From Methylohalomonas lacus (GTDB lineage: Bacteria > Pseudomonadota > Gammaproteobacteria > Methylohalomonadales > Methylohalomonadaceae), in contig NZ_JANUCT010000007.1 in NCBI RefSeq assembly GCF_024808875.1, positions 83,342 through 147,341 of the forward strand: a DNA stretch of 64,000 nt, in the 5' to 3' direction. A program made the position numbers and the translations under genes. The notes below the pieces were generated by a model, which did no database searches, was not told where the DNA came from, and saw only the letters and a list, made by a program, of their open reading frames with translations. Of the stretch, positions 26,508 through 35,749 are shown in pieces (positions within the stretch are counted from its first letter, which is position 1; every line of letters starts with the position of its first letter).

Positions 26508-27833
26508 TCAGTCGTCGGCGTTATCGTCCGGTTGCCGCCCGACCATGATGGTATCGAACTCGGCGACATCCAGGCGCCGCTGGAATGCATCGACAATATC
26601 TTCCCGCGTAACCGCTTCAACCCGGTCGTTGAATTTGTCGAGATAGTCGAGCGGCAGATCGTAGAAACCGATCACGGCCAGGTAGGAGACGATGCTGCTG
26701 TTGCTGTCGATGCGCAACGGGAAGCCGCCGGTGATGTTCTGCTTCGACGCTTCCAGTTCGTCGGCGGTCGGGCCGTTCTCGATATAGTCGCGGATCTCGT
26801 TGCGCAGCACCTCCAGGGCGGCATCGGCCTGGGCGGTGCTGGTTTGCAGGCCGGCGACGAACGGTCCGGATTTCGCCAGCGGATAAAAGTAACTGTAGAC
26901 GCTGTACGAGAGCCCACGCTCTTCGCGGATGGAGTTGAACAGCCGGGTAACCATGCCGCCCCCGCCAAGCACATGATTACCGACATACAGCGGGAAGTAA
27001 TCCGGATCCTTGCGCTCGACCACGGGCGTGCCGATCAATATATGCGTCTGGCTGGATGGAAACTCGATGCGCTCCTCGCTGGATGTGGCCGCCGGCACAT
27101 CCGCCAGCGCCGGCAATGATTCGCCAGCCGGTAACCGTGCCACCAGACGGTTCGCCAGATCCTCGACCTCGTCGCGCGTCAGTGCACCGACGACGGCGAT
27201 CGTCGCGTTGCTGGCGGTGTAGTGTTTCTCGTGGAAAGCCCTGAGATCAGCGGGCGTCAGCGCCTTGATGCTGTCCTCGGTACCGGAGGTCGGATGGGCA
27301 TACGGATGATCGCCGTAGAGCGCTGCGTAGAACGCGTCGCTGGCCACTGAACCGGGTTTCTGCTTCTTCGCTTGCAGACCGACCAGGCTGCGCTGTTGTT
27401 CGCGTTCGAAATCCGATTGCGGGAAGTCCGGCTCGCTCAGGACCTTGATCAGCATGTCGACCGCCGCCGTGCGGGCCTCTTCCTCGGCCAGTGTACGCAA
27501 CTTTACGCTCGCCATATCGCGATCCAGGCTGGTGCCATACTCGGCACCGACCGACTCGAACGCCTGGCTGATCGCGTTGGCACTCATGCCGTCGGCGCCG
27601 TCGGCGAGCATGCCCAGCGCCATGCCGGCGACGCCGGCATGGTCGCCGTCACGCGCGCTGCCGGCATCAAAGACGACGTGGATATCGACAATCGGTATTT
27701 CATCGGCGGCGACAAAATAAACATCGACGCCATGCTCAGTCTGCCAGTGCTGGATATCCGGTGTCGCCTTGAGCACCGGCGCGGTAACCAGCAGGACCAG
27801 GGTCAATAGGTAATGCTTAGTGGACATGGTCAT
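26508..27833 (-). CDS. M16 family peptidase-like protein, non-catalytic subunit
   Basis: 441 residues with an N-terminal signal sequence (about 1-23). The M16 fold is evident (FDAGSARDGDHAGVAGMALGML; GALTRDEVEDLANRLVA; the LGGGGMVTRLFNSIREERGLSY motif of the C-domain), but the zinc motif HxxEH is absent: its position reads DHAGVAG. Such proteins pair with an active M16 partner, and the preceding gene supplies it, overlapping this start by 17 bp. Together they probably form a periplasmic heterodimeric zinc peptidase. Initiation may be at the second Met (MSTKHY), two codons in. Confidence 0.9.
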   Translation of the reverse strand: MTMSTKHYLLTLVLLVTAPVLKATPDIQHWQTEHGVDVYFVAADEIPIVDIHVVFDAGSARDGDHAGVAGMALGMLADGADGMSANAISQAFESVGAEYGTSLDRDMASVKLRTLAEEEARTAAVDMLIKVLSEPDFPQSDFEREQQRSLVGLQAKKQKPGSVASDAFYAALYGDHPYAHPTSGTEDSIKALTPADLRAFHEKHYTASNATIAVVGALTRDEVEDLANRLVARLPAGESLPALADVPAATSSEERIEFPSSQTHILIGTPVVERKDPDYFPLYVGNHVLGGGGMVTRLFNSIREERGLSYSVYSYFYPLAKSGPFVAGLQTSTAQADAALEVLRNEIRDYIENGPTADELEASKQNITGGFPLRIDSNSSIVSYLAVIGFYDLPLDYLDKFNDRVEAVTREDIVDAFQRRLDVAEFDTIMVGRQPDDNADD

Positions 27834-29253
27834 CTTCCTCGCTGGTGGGGGCCGGTAGCGCCGGCATCAGGCTTTCGCTGGCGAGCGGTTCCAGCTCGGC
27901 GATCGTCAGACGGTCGTCGGTGAGGTATTTTTTTGCCACCTCCTGCACTTGCTCCGGCGTTACCGCCTGCACCTTGCCCACGTATTCATCGATCATGCGC
28001 CAGTCGAGACCGACCGTTTCAAGCAGGCCGATCAGATAACCCTGATAGAACACCGAGTCACGCTGGTAGACATCGGATGCGACAACCTGGGTCTTGATAC
28101 GCTCAAGCTCGGCGGCCTCCACCGGTTTGTCCTTGAGCTTTGCCACCTGCTCGCGCAACGCCTGTTCGAGTTCATCAACGTCATGGCCCTGCGCCGGCGT
28201 ACCGGACAGGGTCAGCAGGCTGGTCGGCAACCGCGCGGTCATGTTGTAGCTGGCGCCGGCGCTGGCCGCGACGCGCGACTCGCGTACCAGGTCGCGGCTG
28301 AAGCGGGCGCTATCGCCGCCGTCGAGAATGCCGACCAGCACCTCGAGGGCATAGGGTTCCCACTCCGCCACGCCGGCGGCAGTGTCATCCAGCAAAGTGG
28401 TCTTCAGTACCGGGACCTTGTAGGACATCATCAGGTAGGGCAGCTGCGCCGGCCGCTGGACCTTGACGCGTTTCATGCCGCGCTGCTCGACTTCCGGTCG
28501 CGGCGCCGGTGGCGTGACTTCGGCGCGCGGGATATCGGCAAAGTGCTTCTGCGCCAGTTCGTGCACCGCGTCCGGCTCGACGTCACCGACCACCACCAGG
28601 CGGGCGTTGTTCGGTGCATACCAGCGGTCATACCAGTCGCGCAGGTCGTCAACCGTCAGGTTATGCAGATCGTGCATCCAGCCGACGATCGGCTGACCGT
28701 AGGGACTGGTCTGGTAGGCCGTCGCCATGGCCGTCTCATAGGTGAAGCTTTGCGGGTTGTCCTCGGTGCGCATGCGCCGCTCTTCCTTGATCACCTCGAT
28801 CTCTTTTTCGAAGTCGGCTTCCTTGAGCAGCAGGTTACGCATGCGATCGGCCTCGAGCTCGAAGCTGATCGGCAACCGCGATGCCTCCAGTTTCTGGTAA
28901 TAGGCGGTGTAGTCGGCGCCAGTGAAGGCGTTTTCCTCGCCGCCGTTGGCCGAAATGATTTCCGAGAACTCGCCATCCGGGTACTTGTCGGTACCCTGGA
29001 ACATCATGTGTTCCAGGGCGTGGGCGATACCGGTCTTGCCCGGCAGTTCATAGCTGCCGCCGACACCGTACCAGACCATAGAATTAACAACCGGTGCGCG
29101 TTCGTCCTGCTGGACAAACAGCTGCAGGCCGTTGTCGAGTTCGTATTCCTGTACCTTGGTGGCCTGTGCCGGCGCGACTGCCAGCAGCAGGGCCGCCGTC
29201 AGGCCACCGGTGAGTAATTTGCGTGGCAAGGGGAAACTCCTTGGATAGCTCAT
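27817..29253 (-). CDS. M16 family zinc metallopeptidase, catalytic subunit
   Basis: 478 residues. The signal peptide (about 1-31, ending APAQA) sends it to the periplasm. HALEHMMFQGT holds the inverted zinc motif HxxEH, and the downstream EEIEVIKEERR-type Glu cluster (about 155) supplies the third ligand. The C-terminal half carries the second M16 domain. The C-terminus is His/Asp-rich (EEDDHVH). Substrates of such pairs are short peptides or partly unfolded proteins; none can be assigned. First gene of the pair. Confidence 0.93.
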   Translation of the reverse strand: MSYPRSFPLPRKLLTGGLTAALLLAVAPAQATKVQEYELDNGLQLFVQQDERAPVVNSMVWYGVGGSYELPGKTGIAHALEHMMFQGTDKYPDGEFSEIISANGGEENAFTGADYTAYYQKLEASRLPISFELEADRMRNLLLKEADFEKEIEVIKEERRMRTEDNPQSFTYETAMATAYQTSPYGQPIVGWMHDLHNLTVDDLRDWYDRWYAPNNARLVVVGDVEPDAVHELAQKHFADIPRAEVTPPAPRPEVEQRGMKRVKVQRPAQLPYLMMSYKVPVLKTTLLDDTAAGVAEWEPYALEVLVGILDGGDSARFSRDLVRESRVAASAGASYNMTARLPTSLLTLSGTPAQGHDVDELEQALREQVAKLKDKPVEAAELERIKTQVVASDVYQRDSVFYQGYLIGLLETVGLDWRMIDEYVGKVQAVTPEQVQEVAKKYLTDDRLTIAELEPLASESLMPALPAPTSEEDDHVH

Positions 29254-29396
29254 TGATTCGGTCGTTATTAGCGAGTGCCCACGTTAGAGCCGGTGACGGC
29301 GGTCAAGTTCGACCGGCCAGAAGCGGTATCACGACTGGCACTCATTGACGGGAATAATGATACGATAATGCTTTATTCCAATCCTGTCGTCACCCA

Positions 29397-30365
29397 GTGT
29401 TCAGTAAAGGTTCCAAACAGAGCAATGATGCCCCGCCGGCCGCGGCGGAGAAATCCGGCGGCCTGCTGAAAAGTCTCAAACGCGGCCTGAGCAAGACCCG
29501 CGATCTGCTGCTTACCGATGTCGGCGACCTGGTGCCGCGCGGCGGCAAGATCGACGAGGCCGCGCTCGAGGAGCTGGAGAACCGCCTGCTGCAGGCGGAC
29601 GTCGGCATCGATGCGACCAGCGCCATTCTCGACAACCTGCGCGAGCGCGCGCGCAAGGCCGGCGACGGCGATCCTGGCGACCTGTTGCGCGCCGCCATGC
29701 TGGACATACTGGCGCCGGTAGCACAACCGCTGGATGTCAGCACTGCAAACAAGCCATTCGTCATCATGGCCGTCGGCGTCAACGGTGTCGGCAAGACCAC
29801 CACGCTGGGCAAGCTGGGCGCGCACCTGCGCGACAGCCATCACAAGGTGCTGCTCGCCGCCGGCGACACGTTCCGCGCGGCTGCCATCGAACAACTGCAG
29901 GAATGGGGCGAACGCACCGGCCTGCCCGTGATCGCGCAAAGCCACGGCAGCGACGCCGCCTCGGTCGTGTTTGACGCCATTCACTCGGGACGGGCACGCG
30001 GCAGCGACGTGGTGCTGGCCGACACCGCCGGTCGTCTGCATACCAAGGACTACCTGATGACCGAGCTCAAGAAGGTGCGCCGCGTGATCGACAAGATCGA
30101 GCCGCGGCCGGACTACGAGGTTTTGCTCGTCATCGACGCCAGCACCGGTCAGAATGCGCTGGTGCAGGCGAAGGAGTTTCACCAGGCAATCGGCCTGACC
30201 GGTATTGTGCTGACCAAGCTCGATGGTACCGCCCGCGGCGGCATTGTTTTTGCCCTGGCACAAAACCTGGGTCTGCCGATCCGTTATATTGGTGTCGGTG
30301 AACGGATCGAGGACCTGCGGCCGTTCGATGCTGAAAGTTTTGTCGATGCCTTACTGGCCCAATAG
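29397..30365 (+). CDS. ftsY: Signal recognition particle receptor FtsY
   Basis: 322 residues from GTG 29397. NG domains only: four-helix N-domain, then GVNGVGKTTT (P-loop, about 127), DTFRAAA, DTAGR and TKLDGTARGG. The acidic A-domain of E. coli FtsY is missing; only a short polar N-terminus (FSKGSKQSNDAPPA) precedes the N-domain, as in many non-enteric bacteria. It binds the SRP-ribosome complex at the inner membrane and hydrolyses GTP. First of the ftsY-ftsE-ftsX-rpoH cluster. Confidence 0.97.
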   Translation: MFSKGSKQSNDAPPAAAEKSGGLLKSLKRGLSKTRDLLLTDVGDLVPRGGKIDEAALEELENRLLQADVGIDATSAILDNLRERARKAGDGDPGDLLRAAMLDILAPVAQPLDVSTANKPFVIMAVGVNGVGKTTTLGKLGAHLRDSHHKVLLAAGDTFRAAAIEQLQEWGERTGLPVIAQSHGSDAASVVFDAIHSGRARGSDVVLADTAGRLHTKDYLMTELKKVRRVIDKIEPRPDYEVLLVIDASTGQNALVQAKEFHQAIGLTGIVLTKLDGTARGGIVFALAQNLGLPIRYIGVGERIEDLRPFDAESFVDALLAQ

Positions 30366-30394
30366 CGCAAACACGGACTGACAGACTCTCGATC

Positions 30395-31069
30395 ATGATT
30401 CGCTTCAGCAACGTCTCGAAGCAGTATCCCGGCGGCATCGAGGCGCTCAGGCAAATCAATCTACATATCGAGGAAGGCGCCATGGCCTTCGTCACCGGCC
30501 GTTCCGGCGCCGGCAAGAGCTCACTGCTGCGGCTCATCGCCCTGATCGAACGGCACACCCGCGGCCAGATCATCATCAACAACCAGAACCTGGAGCGCGT
30601 GCGCGGCCGGCGCGTGCCACTGTTCCGGCGCAACATCGGCTTCATGTTCCAGGATCACCGGCTGCTGCACGATCGCACCGTATTCGACAACGTCTCGCTG
30701 CCGCTGGTCATCGCCGGCGCGCGCCACCAGGACATCGTCAAGCGCACCCATGCCGCGCTCGACAAGGTCGGCCTGCTGCACAAGGAAAAAGCCTATCCGG
30801 TCGCGTTATCCGGCGGTGAGCAGCAGCGCGTCGGCATTGCCCGTGCGGTGGTGCACCGACCGGCACTGCTGCTGGCCGACGAACCGACCGGCAACCTCGA
30901 TCCGGCGCTGTCCTGGGAAATCATGCAGCTGTTCGAACAGTTCAACCAGGTGGGCGTCACCATTCTGCTGGCCAGCCACGATCTCGACATGATCAAGCGC
31001 ATGCGCAAGCGCATCATCACCCTGCGCATGGGCCGCATACTCGACCAGGGTCGCGACGATGAAAAATAG
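30395..31069 (+). CDS. ftsE: Cell division ATP-binding protein FtsE
   Basis: 224 residues. Walker A GRSGAGKS, signature [14 protein letters not shown], Walker B LLADEPTG; the [16 protein letters not shown] opening is specific to FtsE. With FtsX it forms an ABC-type complex that activates septal amidases at division rather than moving a solute. Starts 29 bp after ftsY and overlaps ftsX by 11 bp. Confidence 0.97.
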   Translation: MIRFSNVSKQYPGGIEALRQINLHIEEGAMAFVTGRSGAGKSSLLRLIALIERHTRGQIIINNQNLERVRGRRVPLFRRNIGFMFQDHRLLHDRTVFDNVSLPLVIAGARHQDIVKRTHAALDKVGLLHKEKAYPVALSGGEQQRVGIARAVVHRPALLLADEPTGNLDPALSWEIMQLFEQFNQVGVTILLASHDLDMIKRMRKRIITLRMGRILDQGRDDEK

Positions 31070-32084
31070 GTTCATCGGCAAGGGCAAGAGCGAGCGGCGC
31101 GAAAAGCCCCGCAGCCGCCGTGGCGGTGCCTCGCGCCGACGCTACTTCGGCGAGCGTATCAAGGACGGCGGCAAGGTCTGGCTGCTGCAGCACATGCAGG
31201 CGGCGGTGTTCAGCTTCGGCCAGCTGGCCCGCAACCCGTTCGGCAGCATCATGACCATCGCCGTGATCGGTATCGCGCTGGCCCTGCCGGCCGGTTTCTA
31301 CCTGATCCTCGACAATACCCAGCGCGTCGCCAGCGGTTTCGACACCACCCTGCAGATCGCCACCTACCTGAAGCTCGACACCAGCGCCGAACGCGCCGCA
31401 CATCTGGCCGCGGAGCTGCGCGCCGATGAGGCAATCGGTGCGGTCGAGTACATCAGTCGCGACGAGGCGCTGAGCGAATTCCGCGAACGTTCCGGCTTCA
31501 GCGACGCCATCGACGCGCTGCGCGACAATCCGTTGCCGGCGCTGCTGCTGGTGCAGCCGGCCGGCAACGCACGCGACACGGCGGCCTACAACAACCTGCT
31601 CAAGCGTCTGCGTGGCATGCCGGAAGTCGACCAGGCGGACTTTGACCACCAGTGGTTGCAACGGCTGCAGGCGATCATCGAGACCGTGCAGCGTGCGGTA
31701 CTGGTGCTGTCGGTCGTGCTCGGCATGGCGGTACTGCTGATTGTCGGCAATACGATTCGACTGGGCATTTTCAACCGCCGCGCCGAAATCGAGATCACCA
31801 AGCTGTTCGGTGCCACCGATGCCTTCATCCAAAGGCCGTTTCTCTATACCGGCTTCTGGTACGGGCTGCTCGGCGCCATTTTCGCCTGGCTGCTAATCAC
31901 CGCCGCCGTACTCTTCCTGCGTGGCCCGGTGCAGGACCTGGCGAGCCTTTACGCCAGCGACTACCGCCTGCGGGCGGCGTCGTTACTGCAGCTGCTGGCA
32001 CTGTTCGGCTGCGGCGTCGGCCTCGGCCTGGCCGGCTCCTGGATCGCCGTGCAACGTCATATCAAGGCCATCGAACCAGCCTGA
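31059..32084 (+). CDS. ftsX: Cell division protein FtsX
   Basis: 341 residues. A strongly basic cytoplasmic N-terminus ([16 protein letters not shown]) leads to TM1 (about 65-87), an extracellular domain with the [14 protein letters not shown] motif, and three further helices (about 210-232, 262-285, 305-325). [20 protein letters not shown] is conserved before TM1. Membrane partner of FtsE, working through EnvC/NlpD-type amidase activators. The first codons overlap the ftsE end, implying coupling. Confidence 0.96.
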   Translation: MKNRFIGKGKSERREKPRSRRGGASRRRYFGERIKDGGKVWLLQHMQAAVFSFGQLARNPFGSIMTIAVIGIALALPAGFYLILDNTQRVASGFDTTLQIATYLKLDTSAERAAHLAAELRADEAIGAVEYISRDEALSEFRERSGFSDAIDALRDNPLPALLLVQPAGNARDTAAYNNLLKRLRGMPEVDQADFDHQWLQRLQAIIETVQRAVLVLSVVLGMAVLLIVGNTIRLGIFNRRAEIEITKLFGATDAFIQRPFLYTGFWYGLLGAIFAWLLITAAVLFLRGPVQDLASLYASDYRLRAASLLQLLALFGCGVGLGLAGSWIAVQRHIKAIEPA

Positions 32085-32128
32085 GACCGCGCCCGAGACG
32101 GGCGCCGGTGCCCGAACTCATGCCGTGT

Positions 32129-32158
32129 TTAGCACTCTAAGCCAAGGACTGCTAAAAT
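32129..32158 (+). promoter_or_regulatory. CIRCE-like HrcA operator over the rpoH promoter
   Basis: TTAGCACTC (32129-32137), 9 nt, GACTGCTAA (32147-32155). It matches the CIRCE consensus TTAGCACTC-N9-GAGTGCTAA at 17 of 18 positions with the exact 9-9-9 spacing. A candidate promoter, TTAGCA (32129-32134) / TAAAAT (32153-32158) with an 18-bp spacer, coincides with the operator. The rpoH start lies 28 bp downstream. Confidence 0.82.
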
Positions 32159-32185
32159 AGAGACATGATGTTTGAGGAAAACACG

Positions 32186-33043
32186 ATGAATACCAAGCTC
32201 GCCAATCTGCAGCTGGCCCTGCCAAGCGGATCGCTGGAGGCCTACGTCCAGGCCGTCAACCAGATCCCGGTGCTTGGCGCCGAGGAAGAGCACGAGCTGG
32301 CCGAGCGCTACCAGCGCGACAACGACCTGGACGCCGCCCGCCAGCTGGTGCTGTCGCACCTGCGCTTTGTCGTCCGCGTGGCCCGTGGCTACCGCGGCTA
32401 CGGCCTGCAGGAAGCCGACCTGATCCAGGAAGGCAATATCGGCCTGATGAAGGCGGTCAAGCGCTTTGACCCCAGCGTCGGCGTGCGCCTGGTGTCGTTC
32501 GCGGTACACTGGATCCGCGCCGAAATGCACGAGTTTATTCTGCGCAACTGGCGCATCGTCAAGGTGGCGACCACCAAGGCGCAGCGCAAGCTGTTTTTCA
32601 ACCTGCGTTCGGCGAAAAAGCGGCTCGGCTGGATGAATCATGACGAGGTCGAGGCAGTCGCCAGGGACCTCGGCGTGACGAGCAAGGACGTACTGGAAAT
32701 GGAATCGCGCCTGAGCGCCCACGATGCGGCCTTCGATGGCGGTGCCGACAACGACGACGATGAGCACGCGTCACCGGCGCCGATGAACTACCTCGAATAC
32801 CAGGGCGATGGCCCGGAAGCGGAGCTGGAAAACACGGAATTCGAGTCGCAGCAACTGTCGCGGCTGACAACGTCGCTGTCGCAGCTTGACGAGCGCGCCC
32901 GCGACATCATCAAGCGCCGCTGGCTGGCTGACGACAAGGCGACGCTGCACACGCTCGCCGCCGAATACAATGTCTCCGCCGAACGCATCCGCCAGCTTGA
33001 GCAGCAGGCGATGAAGAAACTGCGCACCGGCCTGGCGGCCTGA
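32186..33043 (+). CDS. rpoH: RNA polymerase heat-shock sigma factor RpoH (sigma-32)
   Basis: 285 residues from ATG 32186, chosen because TTGAGGAAA lies 8-10 nt before it and the product then starts as in other RpoH; a start at 32165 adds seven residues. Region 2 ([19 protein letters not shown]), the RpoH box QRKLFFNLR that separates sigma-32 from other sigma-70 proteins, and a region 4 HTH ([20 protein letters not shown]) are all present. It directs transcription of chaperone and protease genes. Its own promoter is overlapped by a CIRCE-like operator, which would add HrcA control. Confidence 0.97.
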   Translation: MNTKLANLQLALPSGSLEAYVQAVNQIPVLGAEEEHELAERYQRDNDLDAARQLVLSHLRFVVRVARGYRGYGLQEADLIQEGNIGLMKAVKRFDPSVGVRLVSFAVHWIRAEMHEFILRNWRIVKVATTKAQRKLFFNLRSAKKRLGWMNHDEVEAVARDLGVTSKDVLEMESRLSAHDAAFDGGADNDDDEHASPAPMNYLEYQGDGPEAELENTEFESQQLSRLTTSLSQLDERARDIIKRRWLADDKATLHTLAAEYNVSAERIRQLEQQAMKKLRTGLAA

Positions 33044-33074
33044 CGCCCGCAGCCGCGCAGCAAGACACTGAAAG

Positions 33075-33098
33075 AACGGCCTGCTGGCCGTTTTTTTT
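33075..33098 (+). terminator. Rho-independent terminator after rpoH
   Basis: Stem AACGGCC (33075-33081) / GGCCGTT (33086-33092), loop TGCT, T8 run 33091-33098. The T-run touches the stop codon of the convergent XRE gene. Confidence 0.92.
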
Positions 33099-33510
33099 AG
33101 CGCTTTTTCCCGCCATCGCCGGCGTTCGGCGTCGACGGCTTGTCGGCCATGCCGGATAGCAACTTCAGCAACGCCGCCTGGGCTGAAGTGCTCAGGCGAT
33201 CGAACAGCGCCAGCAATTCACGTTGCTGCGCCGTAAGCCGCTGGCCGGAGCGTTCATCAGAGCCCGTCATGAAGATATTCTGAACTTCACTGTCGTCGTG
33301 CCCGCCACTGTGGCCGGTGGCCAGCCATTCGTAGCTGATGTCCAGCAACCTGGCAATTTCGGCCAGCCGCTCACCGCGCGGTGAGGTGCCGCCACCCGAA
33401 AGCTCCCACTGGCTGCAGGCACTCCGCGTCACGCCCAGCAGGTTGGCTAACCTGACCTGGGAAATGCCGGCAGCCAGCCGGGCTTTCTTTATCCGAACCC
33501 CGATATCCAT
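33097..33510 (-). CDS. XRE-family transcriptional regulator
   Basis: 137 residues. A Cro/C1-type HTH occupies about 5-62 (IKKARLAAGISQVRLANLLG, then SACSQWE), ending in ISYEWLATG as in many phage-like and stress repressors. The C-terminal half is polar with a short helical segment (LTAQQRELLALFDRLS) that may dimerise; no peptidase or ligand domain. Palindromes occur right before the start codon and about 45-80 bp upstream, so self-repression is likely. No obvious partner gene (no toxin, no phage genes) is next to it. Confidence 0.85.
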   Translation of the reverse strand: MDIGVRIKKARLAAGISQVRLANLLGVTRSACSQWELSGGGTSPRGERLAEIARLLDISYEWLATGHSGGHDDSEVQNIFMTGSDERSGQRLTAQQRELLALFDRLSTSAQAALLKLLSGMADKPSTPNAGDGGKKR

Positions 33511-33511
33511 A

Positions 33512-33528
33512 TATACACGTAGTGTATA
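33512..33528 (-). promoter_or_regulatory. Palindromic operator O1 at the XRE start
   Basis: Perfect 7-3-7 inverted repeat TATACAC-GTA-GTGTATA, ending 2 bp before the XRE start codon (CAT at 33508-33510 on this strand). Its position suits autorepression by the XRE protein. A TATACA -10-like hexamer on the minus strand overlaps it. Confidence 0.6.
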
Positions 33529-33552
33529 ACCGGGGACTTGTGCTCGAGAATG

Positions 33553-33588
33553 TTAGACTTTCTGTACAAATCTGTACAGCAAATCTAA
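33553..33588. promoter_or_regulatory. 36-bp imperfect palindrome O2 upstream of the XRE gene
   Basis: A 36-bp inverted repeat in which 30 positions are symmetric. It begins TTAGA, ends TCTAA, and holds two copies of TCTGTACA spaced exactly 10 bp apart (33561 and 33571). No T-tract follows on either strand, so it is not a normal terminator. The remaining gap up to 33760 contains a further 12-bp palindrome CACTTATAAGTG (33651-33662). Confidence 0.55.
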
Positions 33589-33760
33589 TCACCAGACACG
33601 GGCGGCCTGGCTCCTCGCACAGTGCCCCGTGTGTATTGTTACAACTGCTCCACTTATAAGTGTGGTAGAAAATTCGGCAAATGCGAACCCGATTCACGGG
33701 CTGCCATGTTGCACTGCGTCAAGGACGCCGGCTGGATACGCAGAGGGCGGGGTAGCAGTC

Positions 33761-34693
33761 CTATCCGGCCAGTCCCAGCATCGAGATGGCGGTAGGCACA
33801 TGGTGGTCGACCAGCAGCACAGCGAACAGTGCCATCAGGTACCAGACCGAGAACTTGAAGGTCTTCATGGCCAGCCGGTCGCTGTGATCGAACTGCATGC
33901 GAATGGCGTAGTAGAGGAAACCGCCGTTGAGCAGCAGCGCGCCGATCAGGTAGAGCAGGCCGCTCATATAGATGAGATAGGGGAACAGGCAGACGATGAA
34001 CAGTACGATCGTGTACAGCAGGATCTGCAGGCGCGTGAATTCGACGCCATGGGTGACCGGCAACATGGGTATATCGGCACTGGCATACTCATCGCGCCGG
34101 TAGATGGCCAGCGCCCAGAAGTGCGGCGGCGTCCAGGCGAAGATGATCAGGAACAGGAGCAGCGCGTGCGGCTCCAGCGCACCGGTCACCGCGGTCCAAC
34201 CCAGCACCGGCGGTGCGGCGCCGGCGGCGCCGCCGATGACAATATTCAGCGGCGTTGCCCGTTTCAGGTACAGGGAATAGATGAAGCCGTAGCCGATCAG
34301 CGAAAACAGCGTCAGTAACGCGGTGAGCACGTTGACGTATTCGGCCAGCACGAACATTGCCAGGGCGCCGAGTATGAACGAGAACGCAATGGCCGACTGC
34401 GTGTTGACGTAGCCGCGCGGCAATGGCCGGCGCCTGGTGCGTGCCATGACCGAATCGATCTTGTGATCGACGACGTGATTGATTGCCGCGGCCGAGGCCG
34501 AGGCCAGGCCGATACCCAATGTCGCGAACAGCAATATGGACCACGGCACCATGCCCGGCGTGGCCAGGAACATACCGACCACGGCGGTGAACACGATCAG
34601 CGCCACGACCTTCGGCTTGCACAGCGCCAGGTAGTCTTCCCACTGGCCAAGAACACGCATTGTCAGGCTTGGTTGATCAGTATTCACGATCAT
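33761..34693 (-). CDS. cyoE: Protoheme IX farnesyltransferase (heme O synthase)
   Basis: 310 residues with eight or nine hydrophobic helices. The prenyltransferase Asp motifs are NHVVDHKIDSVMARTRRRPL and YRRDEYASADIPML. It adds a farnesyl group to heme b to give heme O, the first step to heme A for the aa3 oxidase. Also called ctaB. Last gene of the heme A/oxidase cluster, 30 bp after ctaA. Confidence 0.97.
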   Translation of the reverse strand: MIVNTDQPSLTMRVLGQWEDYLALCKPKVVALIVFTAVVGMFLATPGMVPWSILLFATLGIGLASASAAAINHVVDHKIDSVMARTRRRPLPRGYVNTQSAIAFSFILGALAMFVLAEYVNVLTALLTLFSLIGYGFIYSLYLKRATPLNIVIGGAAGAAPPVLGWTAVTGALEPHALLLFLIIFAWTPPHFWALAIYRRDEYASADIPMLPVTHGVEFTRLQILLYTIVLFIVCLFPYLIYMSGLLYLIGALLLNGGFLYYAIRMQFDHSDRLAMKTFKFSVWYLMALFAVLLVDHHVPTAISMLGLAG

Positions 34694-34723
34694 CAGGATC
34701 CGTCGTTGGCTTTTTGCCGCTGG

Positions 34724-35749
34724 CTAGCGGTCGCCGCGTGCTGTCGTCTGGTGCAACAGGGTCACCGCCGCCAGCAATAACAGGGCCGCACCGGCATTAT
34801 GCGCCACCGCCAGCGGCAAGGGCAGCATCCAGACAATGTTGGCAACGCCCAGTGCCAGCTGCAACAGCAACAGCAGCAGCAAGGCGATGGCGCTCTGCCG
34901 TAATGCTAGCGAGCCGCGAATCATAACACGTGCCGCCACCGCGCCCACCACCAGCAGAGTCACCACGGCGCCGATGCGATGACTGACATGGACCGCAGTC
35001 ATTGCTTCGGGGCCAAGAACACCGTATTCGTAATCGACGCCGAGGCCGCGCCAGAAGGTGAAGCCATCAGCGAAATCCATCGGCGGCCACCACTGGCCCT
35101 GACAGGTCGGCAGGTCGGCGCAGATCAGTGCGGCATAGTTGGTACTCACCCAGCCACCCAGGGTAATCTGCGCGGCGATGACGACCAGGGCCAGCACGGC
35201 CAGCGGCGTTATCCGGCGATCGCTGTCCGCGCGGGTCGCGAGCGGCGGACCCGCCGGCGAAGGTGTGCGCAGAAAGCTCCACCAGATCAGCGCGAGCACA
35301 CTCATGCCGCCCAGCAAATGCAGCGTAACGACCGCCGGTTTCAGGAGCAGCGTAACCGTCCACATACCCAGCGCGGATTGAAAAATGACCAGGCCGACCA
35401 GCAGCAGCGGCACCTTGCAGGGTTGCCCCGGCAGTGCCCGGTAGCGCCAGCCAAGCACGGCCATCGCGAGTATCAGCAGGCCGAGACTGCCGGCCAGATA
35501 GCGATGTGCCATCTCCTTCCAGGCCTTGTCGTGCTCATACGGCCTGTCGTAGCCGGATTGCGCCGCGATCTCGGCATGTCGTCCGGAATCGGACATGAAC
35601 AGCTCGCCATAGCAGCCGGGCCAGTCGGGGCAGCCAAGCCCGGCGTCGGACAGACGTACGTAGGCGCCGAGCACAACCACGATCAGCGCCAGGGCAGTCG
35701 CCAGCCCGGCAATGAGCTTGAATGGCCGATTATCCAACAGGCCGCGCAT
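34724..35749 (-). CDS. ctaA: Heme A synthase (COX15/CtaA)
   Basis: 341 residues, eight membrane helices in two four-helix halves. GAYVRLSDAGLGCPDWPGCYGE near 27-48 and the His residues in HRYLAGSLG, LHLLGG and HVSHRIGA match the heme-binding positions of CtaA/COX15. It oxidises heme O to heme A. The start codon overlaps the stop of the upstream gene by one base; cyoE follows, so heme A synthesis is co-expressed with oxidase assembly genes. Confidence 0.97.
   Translation of the reverse strand: MRGLLDNRPFKLIAGLATALALIVVVLGAYVRLSDAGLGCPDWPGCYGELFMSDSGRHAEIAAQSGYDRPYEHDKAWKEMAHRYLAGSLGLLILAMAVLGWRYRALPGQPCKVPLLLVGLVIFQSALGMWTVTLLLKPAVVTLHLLGGMSVLALIWWSFLRTPSPAGPPLATRADSDRRITPLAVLALVVIAAQITLGGWVSTNYAALICADLPTCQGQWWPPMDFADGFTFWRGLGVDYEYGVLGPEAMTAVHVSHRIGAVVTLLVVGAVAARVMIRGSLALRQSAIALLLLLLLQLALGVANIVWMLPLPLAVAHNAGAALLLLAAVTLLHQTTARGDR

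Noticed and set aside
27949..29217. 422-codon + strand frame antisense to the M16 peptidase
   Set aside because: The minus-strand product carries HxxEH and a signal peptide; the + frame has nothing recognisable.
29273..29343. GAGTGCC ... GGCACTC inverted pair upstream of ftsY as another CIRCE
   Set aside because: Half-sites do not match TTAGCACTC and are 57 bp apart instead of 9.
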